Shown here piece by piece: positions 34,346 through 42,718 of a stretch of DNA of 64,000 nucleotides. A program made the translations under genes and the position numbers. Source of the stretch: Deltaproteobacteria bacterium. GTDB taxonomy: Bacteria > Desulfobacterota > DSM-4660 > Desulfatiglandales > HGW-15. The notes under the pieces are model-generated. The model saw nothing but the letters and a program-made list of their open reading frames with translations, did no database searches and was not told the origin of the DNA. The stretch is from positions 12,761 through 76,760 of the forward strand of contig JAGVAP010000113.1 in NCBI GenBank assembly GCA_020060215.1, read 5' to 3'. How positions within the stretch are numbered: the stretch's first letter is position 1; each line of letters opens with the position of its first letter.

Positions 34346-34429
34346 GACATGGGTAGGACCGGGCGAGCCGCGGCAAGCGGCGTGGCAGACTGCTGATTGC
34401 TGGTCGGGAGAAACCGAAAAGTTTGAACT

Positions 34430-35110
34430 ATGATGGCAAACTCTTCCAACAAGCAGGGAGGTGCTCCGATAGCTGAACGAGCGATCTGGATCGTTGGGCC
34501 GAGGAGCCTCCAGAATGATCTGCTGGCCAATCTCCTTCGGAAGAAGACCGGGGCCAATTGCGCATACGGGGATACGGTCACTCAGGCCCTCTCCGCTGGG
34601 CAAGCGGACACCGGCCCGGGCCTTTTCCTGTTCGACTGGCTGGGAGAGGAGACGGATGGGTGGACCGAAAAGGTCCGGCCCGATGAAAAGCCCCTCGTTT
34701 CCCCGCACCTGGTTGCATTTTTCAATGTGTCCCGGAACCTGGGTATAGAGGCGCGGGCGCTCAGTGACGGGGTCCGAGGTTTTTTCTATGTGGAGGACCA
34801 GCCCGACCATATCCAGAAAGGGGTTCGGGCGATCTTCGATGGGGAGCTCTGGGTCTCCAGGGAGATCATGACCAGGTGTCTGCTCGAGAACAAGGGAAGG
34901 GAGAAGTCCTACCTGAAAGGGGCCCACGGCCTGACGGGACGTGAAGTGGAGATCCTCTCTCTTATCGCCATCGGAGCCACCAACGAGGAGATCGCCGAAA
35001 AGCTTTTCATCAGCGTCAACACCGTGAAGACGCACGTCTACAACCTTTTCCACAAGATCAAAGTCCCCAATCGACTTCAGGCCGCCTTGTGGGCGGCCAA
35101 GAACCTCTAG
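34430..35110 (+). CDS. LuxR-type transcriptional regulator
   Basis: 226 residues. The C-terminal helix-turn-helix LTGREVEILSLIAIGATNEE, IAEKLFISVNTVKTHVYNLF is a clear LuxR/GerE domain. The N-terminal part (AIWIVGPRSLQNDLLANLLR, GLFLFDWLGEE) has a receiver-like pattern resembling CsgD-type regulators, without the full acidic pocket. CsgD-like proteins control extracellular matrix genes; here the gene lies between a surface-barrel gene and a PilZ/FecR pair, which fits such a role but does not prove it. The ATG is doubled (ATGATG) and has no strong ribosome binding site. Confidence 0.82.
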   Translation: MMANSSNKQGGAPIAERAIWIVGPRSLQNDLLANLLRKKTGANCAYGDTVTQALSAGQADTGPGLFLFDWLGEETDGWTEKVRPDEKPLVSPHLVAFFNVSRNLGIEARALSDGVRGFFYVEDQPDHIQKGVRAIFDGELWVSREIMTRCLLENKGREKSYLKGAHGLTGREVEILSLIAIGATNEEIAEKLFISVNTVKTHVYNLFHKIKVPNRLQAALWAAKNL

Positions 35111-35130
35111 GTCGGCCGACACACCGGAAA

Positions 35131-35262
35131 GCTGGAAGGATGGAATAGTGGAATACTGGGGAAGAACAGCAAGCAGGAAAAACTGGGACGTGAACCGCCG
35201 CAAGATCGCTCCTCTTGTTTTGAAACCCATCGTTCCACCATTCAGTATTCCAATCTTCCGAG
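35131..35262. repeat. intergenic inverted repeat, GGAATACTG type
   Basis: GGAAGGATGGAATAGTGGAA and TACTGG on the left are complementary to CCACCATTCAGTATTCCAAT and CTTCC on the right, enclosing about 75 bases. Confidence 0.55.
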
Positions 35263-35484
35263 GAGATGGGTTGCCGGCTGAGCCGTACGCCTCTGACATG
35301 GTCCAGGGCTTTCAGCTCACACTAAAGTATTAGATTTCCTTTCCTGCCATCCTACTTCCTCAGTAGATTTCAGGACCCGTTTCGGTCATCAAAAATACCA
35401 CCAAAACCATACCTGCTGGTGATTGTCCTTAGCCCCCCTATTCCACTAGGATGCGCATAAACCGAGAAGGGCCATGGGGGCCTA

Positions 35485-35829
35485 ATGCAGGAAAAGCGTA
35501 AACTGGAAAGGTTCGATTTGAGGGTTTCGGCCAGGGTCGAAGACGCCGGCAAGAGAAACGGGAGGGAGATTCTCGACCTGATTACCAGCGACATCTGTGC
35601 CGGGGGCGCATTCTTCGAGACGGATCACTCCCTGCCGGAAGGGACGAAGGTCAGGGTTGACCTTGTCCTGCCCCTGGGAGGCATCAGGCGACTGATCGCA
35701 GGTTATGATCACGCAAGCATAAGGGTGACCGGAACCGTCATCAGAACAGACCCGGGGGGGATGGCGGTCAGTTTCAATAACGACTATTCGATCCGGCCCC
35801 GGAAAGGAAGTCCGCCGGGCAGGCACTGA
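35485..35829 (+). CDS. PilZ-domain protein, paralogue 1
   Basis: 114 residues, a single PilZ domain. The cyclic-di-GMP motif RXXXR is met by KLERFDLRV (residues 5-13), and the (D/N)XSXXG region is TSDICAGGAFFETD, with Ile-Cys at the variable positions. It would bind cyclic di-GMP and act by protein contact. It resembles the second PilZ protein at 40697 over its whole length, including the ending GMAVSFNNDYSIRP; the two bracket the FecR-domain giant gene, which suggests duplication around it or two controls on the same surface system. GGGGG precedes the ATG. Confidence 0.85.
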   Translation: MQEKRKLERFDLRVSARVEDAGKRNGREILDLITSDICAGGAFFETDHSLPEGTKVRVDLVLPLGGIRRLIAGYDHASIRVTGTVIRTDPGGMAVSFNNDYSIRPRKGSPPGRH

Positions 35830-35861
35830 GGACCGGAGGTCGGAGGTCGGAAGTCGGCGCA

Positions 35862-35980
35862 GCCGCTGGCCAAGGCCAGTTTGATCGAACAGGAAACTTT
35901 ACAGGGTGTCAGGTTTCGGGTGTCAGCCCGGTAGTCCATCCATTTCCTGACACCTGAAGACTGAAACCTGAAACCTCCAA
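35862..35980 (+). repeat. dispersed repeat family B, copy 2
   Basis: Matches 31405-31515; see that entry. It ends in CCTGAAGACTGAAACCTGAA, which adds short direct repeats of CTGAAAC. Confidence 0.75.
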
Positions 35981-36136
35981 CTTGAAGAACTTTCATGAGA
36001 GATCAGAAGTCAATGTAAGCGGATATGGTTGGAGGTTTGGGAGGCAAATCCCTGAACCCTGAACCTCTTCAACCCCAACGCAGAGGTCAGAAGGGAAACC
36101 AGTTCGTTTATCCGGTGCATCGGTCAGGAGAGTCCT

Positions 36137-39100
36137 ATGAAACGGCTGATTGTCGGGAATGGAAGCAGGGTGACGGTAGCTCTTCATGTCATCGCCTTCG
36201 TGGTGCTTCTGCATCTTTGGGCTGCGCCCGCCTACTCGTCGCAGCAGGTGGCAAGCCTCACCGAATTCTCGGGCACGGTGATCGTCCAGAGCAAGGGAGA
36301 CTGGGGTGTGAAACCGGGAAAAGGGCTGCCCCTTTACTCCATGGACAAGGTGGTCACGAGGACCGGCACCGCCGTGGTGACCTTCAATGACGGGGCCGTT
36401 GTCGAGATCCGGGCCAATTCAAACCTTCTGATCGAAGAGCAGGAAAAGACGGGGTCCGTCACCCGGAATCTCCGCCTCCTGCTGGGCAAGGTCATCTTCA
36501 AGACCGGGGTCGGCTCAAAGACCCAGACCAATCTCCAGACCCCCACGTCCGTCGCAGGCTTGAGAGGGACGGCCGGCACCTTGAGCATTGGACTGGACGG
36601 CAAGAGCTACATCCAGTTTACCGAAGGCGGGATGAGCTACACGGTCGGCGATTTCATCTCCGGTGTGGCCAAGGACGTGCCTGCCGAGCTGGCCGATCTG
36701 AACCCGGCGCAGAGGGCCGCCTTCGTCGCGGCTGCTGCGGCCGACCAGGCCAAGAACGCAGCCGAGGCGGCGCAGGAAGGGAAGATCTCGGATCCGCAGG
36801 CAGCCCTCGCTGCTGCGAAGGCGGCCGAAGCGGCGGCAATAGAGGCCAAGGCGGCTGCTGAATCCATGCTGAACAACGCGGATGCCGGTGTCCGCCAGCA
36901 GGCCCAGTCTGCTCTGGATGCGGCCACCAAGGCCCTGGAAGCGGCGCAGGAAGCGGCCAAGAAGGCGATCGAGGCCGGTGCCAATCCGGAGGGACCTTCG
37001 ACTTACACACCTACCACTGAAGAAAAGGGGCCAGGCTTCGATGTCGAGACCCCCACCACGGTGGTCGACATTTCCACCACCTTGGCGACGACCACCACGA
37101 CCACGGTAACCTCGACCACAACCCCATCGTCCACGACGACCAGCCAGGCGCCGACCACAACGATCGCCGTGTCGGGCAGCATGCATGAGTCCGGGTTCAT
37201 GCGACACGGGAACACCATCGAAGGGGAGTTGAACGCCGATGCCATAAGCGGGAGCTATACGGGAACCCTCACCTTTAAAGGGAAAATCAAAGACGACGCT
37301 GCACCTCCCTACCATGGGTCCGTAGGCGGTAACCTGAGCGACGGAAGCGTTTTTCAGGGGTACCTCTCCGGGGTGAAAGGGTCCTTTCGGGGCATGTTCG
37401 ACAGCATCTTTTTGACGCCTGCGGGCGATGCCGGGTTCCTTTACTCAAGCCTGCTGGGCACCGTCGATGCGAACCTGAACCTTTCGGCAACCGGGACCCT
37501 CACAAGGTCTGAAGCGTATGGCAAGATCGATAACCCGCTGGGGAAGACCCTCAAGGTCCTCATGAATAATGCGGAAACACCGGCGAATCTCTATATGGAT
37601 AACGTCCGGGTTCCCCTGCTTTCGGAGATCTCAATCGACACCATGGGAAATGTGCTCGAATGGGGCGACGTCTGGTATGATATCGATGATGAGGCCGACC
37701 CCATCCAGACCAACAGCATCGATCTAACCAATGGGACACGGTTGGGGGTCTGGAGATATGATCGCACCGGGGATAGTTATTCCAACGAGTTCGACATTGC
37801 GACATGGACCGGGACATTCGGACACCACCAAGCAGCTTTTTCCCAAGGCAGCAGGTACCACCACGAGCAGTACCTCTTCGGCGGACTTACAGGGATCGAT
37901 GATCTGCAGGGGAACCTGAAGGTCACAGGCTTGCTGGACTACCTGGATGCCACCTACATGGGAAAGATCGACTTCGAATACTACAAGCGCTACCTAGGGG
38001 GGGACTACGCGGTCGCGGGCGGGACCATGAACCTCGTGAAGCAGGATCTCGGGGGCTATTTCGGTTCCAATAGTTCTGGTCATGGCGGTTTCTATTATAA
38101 CCACGCAGGAATTTTTGCCCTTGGTGGCTCCACAATTGGACGCATAGGCCTTAAGTCCAGACCGGATGGCGACTATGACTTCTTGGCAATCGGCAAAGCG
38201 TCGCCCGGAGAGGCATCGAATTACGTCATCAATCATTCCATCCGGACAGGCTCTTCGGGAGCAAGGGAAGGATTTTTCACAGGTCTCTGGGATCGTACGC
38301 AGGGAGAACAGCTAGGCGCTCTCGTCGGCCTCTACAGAGATCAATCCGGAAAATTTGGTATACTTCGAGATTACGACATCGCCTTGGAAAGCGGTCTCAC
38401 CATGCCGGATGGAGACATGTGGAGAGCGAAGGGTACCATCGATTTCGTCCACATGTTTCAGCAACCGAGGGTCGACTCGACCACCATCAATATAGGGTCC
38501 CTTTGGGGCGAGATTACCTCCGGGAGTTTCAATGGCGCCGGGACTATCTACGGTGAAAGCAATTCCTTGCTGACGGAGACCAGGTACTATTGCTTCCCAA
38601 GCAACTCGGGTACAAAGCCCTGGGGTATTTACAGCCTTGCCATGAATGGGAGGGGAGAAGGCAAGGGATTTTACGAGAAACCTCCCCTTGATAGGCAATG
38701 GGCCGCAAACATTGAGGGAACTGGGGATTTCGCTCATCCTGACAGCTGGGCGCCATATGACGGTATGTTAGAGGGCCAATGGTACGATGATGGCAGTGTG
38801 ATCGGATCCCTCGACGGATTCATCAGGGATCACGATTCCAATATCATGGGAATCATTTCAGGGACGTTCCTTGGCACTGGCTACGAGAACCCGGAAAGCT
38901 CAGGGGAAGGTTACTGGATCGGACAGAGCATCGGCTCATGGGAGTGGACTTTAGGTGTCGGGAACTTCGTTCCGGAGACTCTCTATTCATTCGATGGGGA
39001 TACGATCGCGCGCGTCGGAGAGGACCCGGCGGACATCGGCATCGTTGAACGCGAAGGCGGGTACCACTATCTCGCCCTCGGCGATTACACGGTCGCAGGA

Positions 39101-40207
39101 GAGGGAGAATCCACCATTCTCCAGCACTCGCGTCTATCGGGGAATCTCGAGGACGGCGGCGGAAGCGGCGAATTCACGGGCTTCATCGGCAGCGTGTGGA
39201 AAGACGGGATTATCGATGGGAGGATCACGGCCGTGCGGACCACTTCGGACGGCGGTGCCGGAATCCTCCTGGGAGAAGCGGCAGGCGCTTACTTCTCGGA
39301 TCTGGGGAAGTGGAAGGCCAAGGGGGATCTCTCCTATGTCCCTCTTGCGACAGGCCTCGATCCGGACAGCATCACGTTCGAGGAAAAGGATATGGCCTGG
39401 ACCGGGATTGGATCCCTCGTGGACGGAGGCGCGATTGAAGTCCTTTCGAGCAAAGGGTCGATGCTTTCGATCACGGGCCAGGACTGGGGTGTGTGGCAGA
39501 CGCTGCAGGCCGGCACCTACACAACCCCCGCATCGGACAACTGGGCCATGTCCCTGACCCACCAGACAGCATCCTCTAAACACTGGGTCGAGGTGGAAGG
39601 GGACAAGTGGTCGGACGAGCAGCTGACCGCCCGGGCCGCGGGCGCCTGGGTGAGCTGGGACAAGGCCGTGACCGGCGTCGCGGGAGGCCGGCTCAAGGGC
39701 ACCTTCAACCCGACCGATGCCACCTGGCAATCCGTGATGGGCGGAGCGAACCTGGAGACCAACCAGTTCATGGACATGATCGCCAGGGGACAGGTCGATG
39801 CCCTGCAGAAGCTCAACATTCCCTGCATCCAGGTGGGCAAGGCCACACTGGCGGGCAGCAGCAATCTCATGAACGTCAAGATGAACGACGTCACCTTCTT
39901 TGCCTACTCCACGGGCGCCAGCCCCAAGATCTGGGCCACCAACAACGTCACCGGGACCTACAGCGGGGCGCCGTCGCCGGGCCACAACGTGAGCCTCCAG
40001 AGCACCAGCGGAGGCAAACTCAACGCGAACTTCTCGGTGAACAACTGGTCCAACAACAAGTGGGGTGCGAATGTGGCGGGCTCGGGCGCGCTAGACAGGA
40101 CCGACGTGGGCGGGACGGTCAACGTGAACTTCCAGGGCGCAGCGGCCGGATCGTACGGCAACGGCAACCTCTCCGGAACGGGCTCGGGGGTCGTGAACAC
40201 GAAATAG
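36137..40207 (+). CDS. large FecR-domain surface protein
   Basis: 1356 residues. A signal peptide (about 1-34) leads into a FecR domain (about 45-140; SGTVIVQSKGDWGVKPGKG, RTGTAVVTFNDGAVVEIRAN, TSVAGLRGTAGTLSI). Then come an Ala-rich helical rod (190-282), a Thr-rich low-complexity linker (306-345) and a long Gly/Asp/Ser-rich beta region to the end. The latter repeats itself: residues near 670-760 (GDYDFLAIGKASPGEASNYV, GFFTGLWD, KWRAKGTIDF-like) recur near 975-1080 (GGYHYLALGDYTVAGEGEST, GEFTGFIG, WKAKGDLSYVP). The last 100 residues are rich in Asn/Gly/Thr. It looks like an exported stalked surface protein with no anchor motif I can name. Neighbouring barrel, LuxR and PilZ genes suggest a regulated surface structure. 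Confidence 0.72.
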   Translation: MKRLIVGNGSRVTVALHVIAFVVLLHLWAAPAYSSQQVASLTEFSGTVIVQSKGDWGVKPGKGLPLYSMDKVVTRTGTAVVTFNDGAVVEIRANSNLLIEEQEKTGSVTRNLRLLLGKVIFKTGVGSKTQTNLQTPTSVAGLRGTAGTLSIGLDGKSYIQFTEGGMSYTVGDFISGVAKDVPAELADLNPAQRAAFVAAAAADQAKNAAEAAQEGKISDPQAALAAAKAAEAAAIEAKAAAESMLNNADAGVRQQAQSALDAATKALEAAQEAAKKAIEAGANPEGPSTYTPTTEEKGPGFDVETPTTVVDISTTLATTTTTTVTSTTTPSSTTTSQAPTTTIAVSGSMHESGFMRHGNTIEGELNADAISGSYTGTLTFKGKIKDDAAPPYHGSVGGNLSDGSVFQGYLSGVKGSFRGMFDSIFLTPAGDAGFLYSSLLGTVDANLNLSATGTLTRSEAYGKIDNPLGKTLKVLMNNAETPANLYMDNVRVPLLSEISIDTMGNVLEWGDVWYDIDDEADPIQTNSIDLTNGTRLGVWRYDRTGDSYSNEFDIATWTGTFGHHQAAFSQGSRYHHEQYLFGGLTGIDDLQGNLKVTGLLDYLDATYMGKIDFEYYKRYLGGDYAVAGGTMNLVKQDLGGYFGSNSSGHGGFYYNHAGIFALGGSTIGRIGLKSRPDGDYDFLAIGKASPGEASNYVINHSIRTGSSGAREGFFTGLWDRTQGEQLGALVGLYRDQSGKFGILRDYDIALESGLTMPDGDMWRAKGTIDFVHMFQQPRVDSTTINIGSLWGEITSGSFNGAGTIYGESNSLLTETRYYCFPSNSGTKPWGIYSLAMNGRGEGKGFYEKPPLDRQWAANIEGTGDFAHPDSWAPYDGMLEGQWYDDGSVIGSLDGFIRDHDSNIMGIISGTFLGTGYENPESSGEGYWIGQSIGSWEWTLGVGNFVPETLYSFDGDTIARVGEDPADIGIVEREGGYHYLALGDYTVAGEGESTILQHSRLSGNLEDGGGSGEFTGFIGSVWKDGIIDGRITAVRTTSDGGAGILLGEAAGAYFSDLGKWKAKGDLSYVPLATGLDPDSITFEEKDMAWTGIGSLVDGGAIEVLSSKGSMLSITGQDWGVWQTLQAGTYTTPASDNWAMSLTHQTASSKHWVEVEGDKWSDEQLTARAAGAWVSWDKAVTGVAGGRLKGTFNPTDATWQSVMGGANLETNQFMDMIARGQVDALQKLNIPCIQVGKATLAGSSNLMNVKMNDVTFFAYSTGASPKIWATNNVTGTYSGAPSPGHNVSLQSTSGGKLNANFSVNNWSNNKWGANVAGSGALDRTDVGGTVNVNFQGAAAGSYGNGNLSGTGSGVVNTK

Positions 40208-40696
40208 CCGGCCGCTCACATGAAACTTCATTGTGGGTCCCGGGCCCTGGGTCCAAGGTTCAGGGTTGTAGGGTCTCTCAAAGACGAAGTTTCTTTCATT
40301 GACTAGACTGGCTGCCGGCCAGAGGCCCCGCTTATATGAGACTTCGTCCCCAGTAGGAGCAAGCTCGCGCTTGCGATTCATTTGCCCCCGAAAGATCGCA
40401 AGCAGAGCTTGCTCCTGCACAAGAAAACCGCAGCGAGTCTCCCTGCTGATCCGCTGATCGCGCGCATCCGCAAATGTCATTTCCGGTCTACCCCCCTTCC
40501 GGCCCTGACCTTCTTAGTCCGGCTGCTGCATAGGGCGCGCGTCTTCCATCCGATCTGCGACTTTAGTTGTAGAGAGGCCCTGCCGTCTCATCCCCGAATA
40601 TACGGACTCCAATCATACTTCCTCCCGATTGCCCTTCCTCGGTCATCCCTATAGAGTCTCCGGCATAAACCCATCTCCCTGGAGGATTCAAATCTC
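40208..40696. other. intergenic region with repeat family A remnant
   Basis: The stretch 40270-40345 resembles part of family A (TTTCATTGACTAGACTGGCT, GCCGGCCAGAGG) and is followed by two inverted REP-like palindromes at 40350-40420. Nothing else is supported. Confidence 0.55.
40350..40420. repeat. inverted pair of REP-like palindromes
   Basis: GTAGGAGCAAGCTCGCGCTT with GCGATTC, and after about 15 bases GATCGCAAGCAGAGCTTGCT with CCTGCAC. Same family as at 314 and 13084. Confidence 0.72.
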
Positions 40697-41041
40697 ATGA
40701 AAGAGAAGCGAAGACTCGAACGTTTCGATTTGAGCGTGCCTGCAAGGCTCGAAGGGCTCGGAAGAGGGAGACAAGGCGACATCATCCATCTCCAGACCAG
40801 CGACATCTGTTCGGGCGGGGCTTTCTTTCAAACGGAACAGTCCCTGCCGGAGGGGACGAAGGTCAGGATCGAGATCGTGCTTCCTCTGCGGGGGCTGAAG
40901 AAATTCCTGGCGGAATACGAACATGCTCAAATCCAGGTGACCGGCACGGTTGTCCGGAATGAGTCCAGGGGGATGGCGGTCTGCTTCAACAAGGATTATG
41001 CAATCAAACCGTGGAAGGGAAGAGAACCATCCCGGCACTGA
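40697..41041 (+). CDS. PilZ-domain protein, paralogue 2
   Basis: 114 residues, the same length as the protein at 35485 and strongly similar to it: RRLERFDLSVPARLEG, TSDICSGGAFFQTEQSLPEG, VTGTVVRNESRGMAVCFNKD. The RXXXR motif is RLERFDLS, so the second arginine of the consensus appears replaced by serine, and cyclic di-GMP affinity could differ from the paralogue. CTGGAGG is upstream. It lies between the FecR-domain gene and the cyclase gene, all on the plus strand. Confidence 0.83.
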   Translation: MKEKRRLERFDLSVPARLEGLGRGRQGDIIHLQTSDICSGGAFFQTEQSLPEGTKVRIEIVLPLRGLKKFLAEYEHAQIQVTGTVVRNESRGMAVCFNKDYAIKPWKGREPSRH

Positions 41042-41129
41042 GGTCACCTTGTTCAGGCGCAGGATCTCAAAAGAGACGGCTTCAACTTCGACCTTCTGGA
41101 GTTTTCACGCCCATGAGGGAGGATTCGCC

Positions 41130-42428
41130 ATGAACCGACTGCAGCGCCGAACACATCATGTGCGGGCGATCATCAGGAGAAAGGACGACCTTCTCCTGCG
41201 GCAGAAGATCCAAAAGCACACCATCCTTTTCAATGTCGGGCAGATTATCACGTCGGAAATAAACCTGAGGCCCCTGTTCGAGTTGATCATGGAACAGACG
41301 AACCTGGTCATGTCCGCCCGGCGGAGCACGGTATTTCTCTATGACGAGCAGAAGGACGAGCTGTGGTTCCTGGTGGCCACAGGGATGGGCCAGGGCGAGA
41401 TTCGAATTCCGGCTGACCAGGGGGTGGCGGGTTGGGTCTTCAGGAACGGCAAGCCCGTAATCATCAACGACGCCTATACCGATTCAAGATTCTGTTCCGC
41501 AATCGACATGCAATCGGGTTTTCGGACAACCAATATCATCAGTGTGCCCCTTTTCAACCGGCGGAGGGAGTGCATCGGTACGCTCCAGGCACTGAACCGC
41601 GTTGCTGGCGATTTCACGGATGAAGACCTCGAGATCCTCCTCGCCATGGCGCAGTATGTGGCCGTGGCCCTGGAGAACTCCAGGTTGTTTGAGGAGGTCA
41701 AGGACTATTCCCAGAGATTGAGGGAGTCTCTTCTTCACCTGGAAACCCTCGAGAAGATCAAGTGCCAGCTCACCAAGTTCGTTCCCTCTTCCGTGGCCAG
41801 GCTGGTCGAGCAGGATCCCGATAAAGTGAGCATGAACAAAACACCCGCCGAGGTGACCATCCTCTTCACGGATATCGAAGGGTTCTCCAGAATCACACAG
41901 GGATACGACCCCATGCTCGTCAACGACATGGTGGAGTGCCACTTTTCCAGGTACCTCGAGTGCATCATGCGTCATGGGGGCGAGGTGAACGAGGTGGCAG
42001 GGGATGGACTGATGGTCATCTTCAAGAAAAACGGGACAGGCTCTCATGCCAAGGAAGCCGTCCTGGCCGCCATGGAGATCGTTGAGGAGAACGGGCGACT
42101 GAACCACCTCCATTCGTATCCCTGGGGTAGAGTGGATTTGCACCTGGGAGTCAATTCCGGTCAGGCATTGGTGGGATCGACCAAGATGAAGAGTCTCACC
42201 GGAGAGCGCTGGACCTATACCGCCTCGGGAGCGGTTACCGTAATCGCATCGAGGATCGGTGCGGAGTCCAGCTCCACCCGCCTCTATATCGGACCGGCGA
42301 CCTATGAGGATGTGAAGGGGGATTTCGAGTGTGAGTTCCTGGGCGAAAGAGAACTGAAGAATGTACGAGGCGCGGTACCCGTCTATCATGTAAAGGCCTG
42401 CAGAGATATCCCTCTCCTTTCGGAATGA
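41130..42428 (+). CDS. GAF-domain class III adenylate/guanylate cyclase
   Basis: 432 residues. A GAF domain occupies about 40-200 (GQIITSEINLRPLFELIMEQ, DQGVAGWVFRNGKPVIINDA). A short coiled coil leads to a class III cyclase domain (240-420): VTILFTDIEGFSRITQ and EVAGDGLMVIFK provide the two metal-binding aspartates. The motif with the transition-state Asn and Arg reads YTASGAVTVIASRIG where a form such as SGPVTNLAAR is usual, so the Asn is replaced although the Arg remains. Activity may be low or different. GGAGG lies before ATG 41130. It is soluble and probably senses a small ligand through GAF. Confidence 0.85.
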   Translation: MNRLQRRTHHVRAIIRRKDDLLLRQKIQKHTILFNVGQIITSEINLRPLFELIMEQTNLVMSARRSTVFLYDEQKDELWFLVATGMGQGEIRIPADQGVAGWVFRNGKPVIINDAYTDSRFCSAIDMQSGFRTTNIISVPLFNRRRECIGTLQALNRVAGDFTDEDLEILLAMAQYVAVALENSRLFEEVKDYSQRLRESLLHLETLEKIKCQLTKFVPSSVARLVEQDPDKVSMNKTPAEVTILFTDIEGFSRITQGYDPMLVNDMVECHFSRYLECIMRHGGEVNEVAGDGLMVIFKKNGTGSHAKEAVLAAMEIVEENGRLNHLHSYPWGRVDLHLGVNSGQALVGSTKMKSLTGERWTYTASGAVTVIASRIGAESSSTRLYIGPATYEDVKGDFECEFLGERELKNVRGAVPVYHVKACRDIPLLSE

Positions 42429-42506
42429 CATCGATTCGACCTTCCTTCCCCATTCAGCTCATCTTCCCTGGCGCCATGCCTCATTCGGTAACAGGCGCGT
42501 TTCTCC

Positions 42507-42534
42507 TTGATTTTGGTGATCGGTTCACTACAAT
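42507..42534 (+). promoter_or_regulatory. candidate promoter of the SPFH locus
   Basis: TTGATT, a 16-base spacer and TACAAT, about 185 bases upstream of the SPFH gene. The long leader holds no obvious structure. Confidence 0.45.
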
Positions 42535-42718
42535 GGGCGCGCGAATGGACGGACCCTCGGCCGAAGCATATGCCGGGGGTTTCTCGAGCGATGCGCACTT
42601 TGTGCTTGCGAGGGCGATCGCATGTGCCGATATCAGATTGGACGCGCGCCCTGTCACGAAAGGAAGAGCCGAATGTTCCAGGGTCGTGAAGAACGTTGTT
42701 CATTGAGGAGGAGTTGGG

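Larger units (their letters stand above)
33887..34429. other. repeat-rich intergenic region
   Basis: 540 bases composed mainly of repeat family A (34035-34166) and a cluster of four REP-like palindromes (34178-34345). Confidence 0.6.

Noticed and set aside
35390..35484. Cyclic-di-GMP riboswitch before the first PilZ gene
   Set aside because: Looked for because of the PilZ context. The leader lacks the conserved GEMM tetraloop/receptor and core residues.
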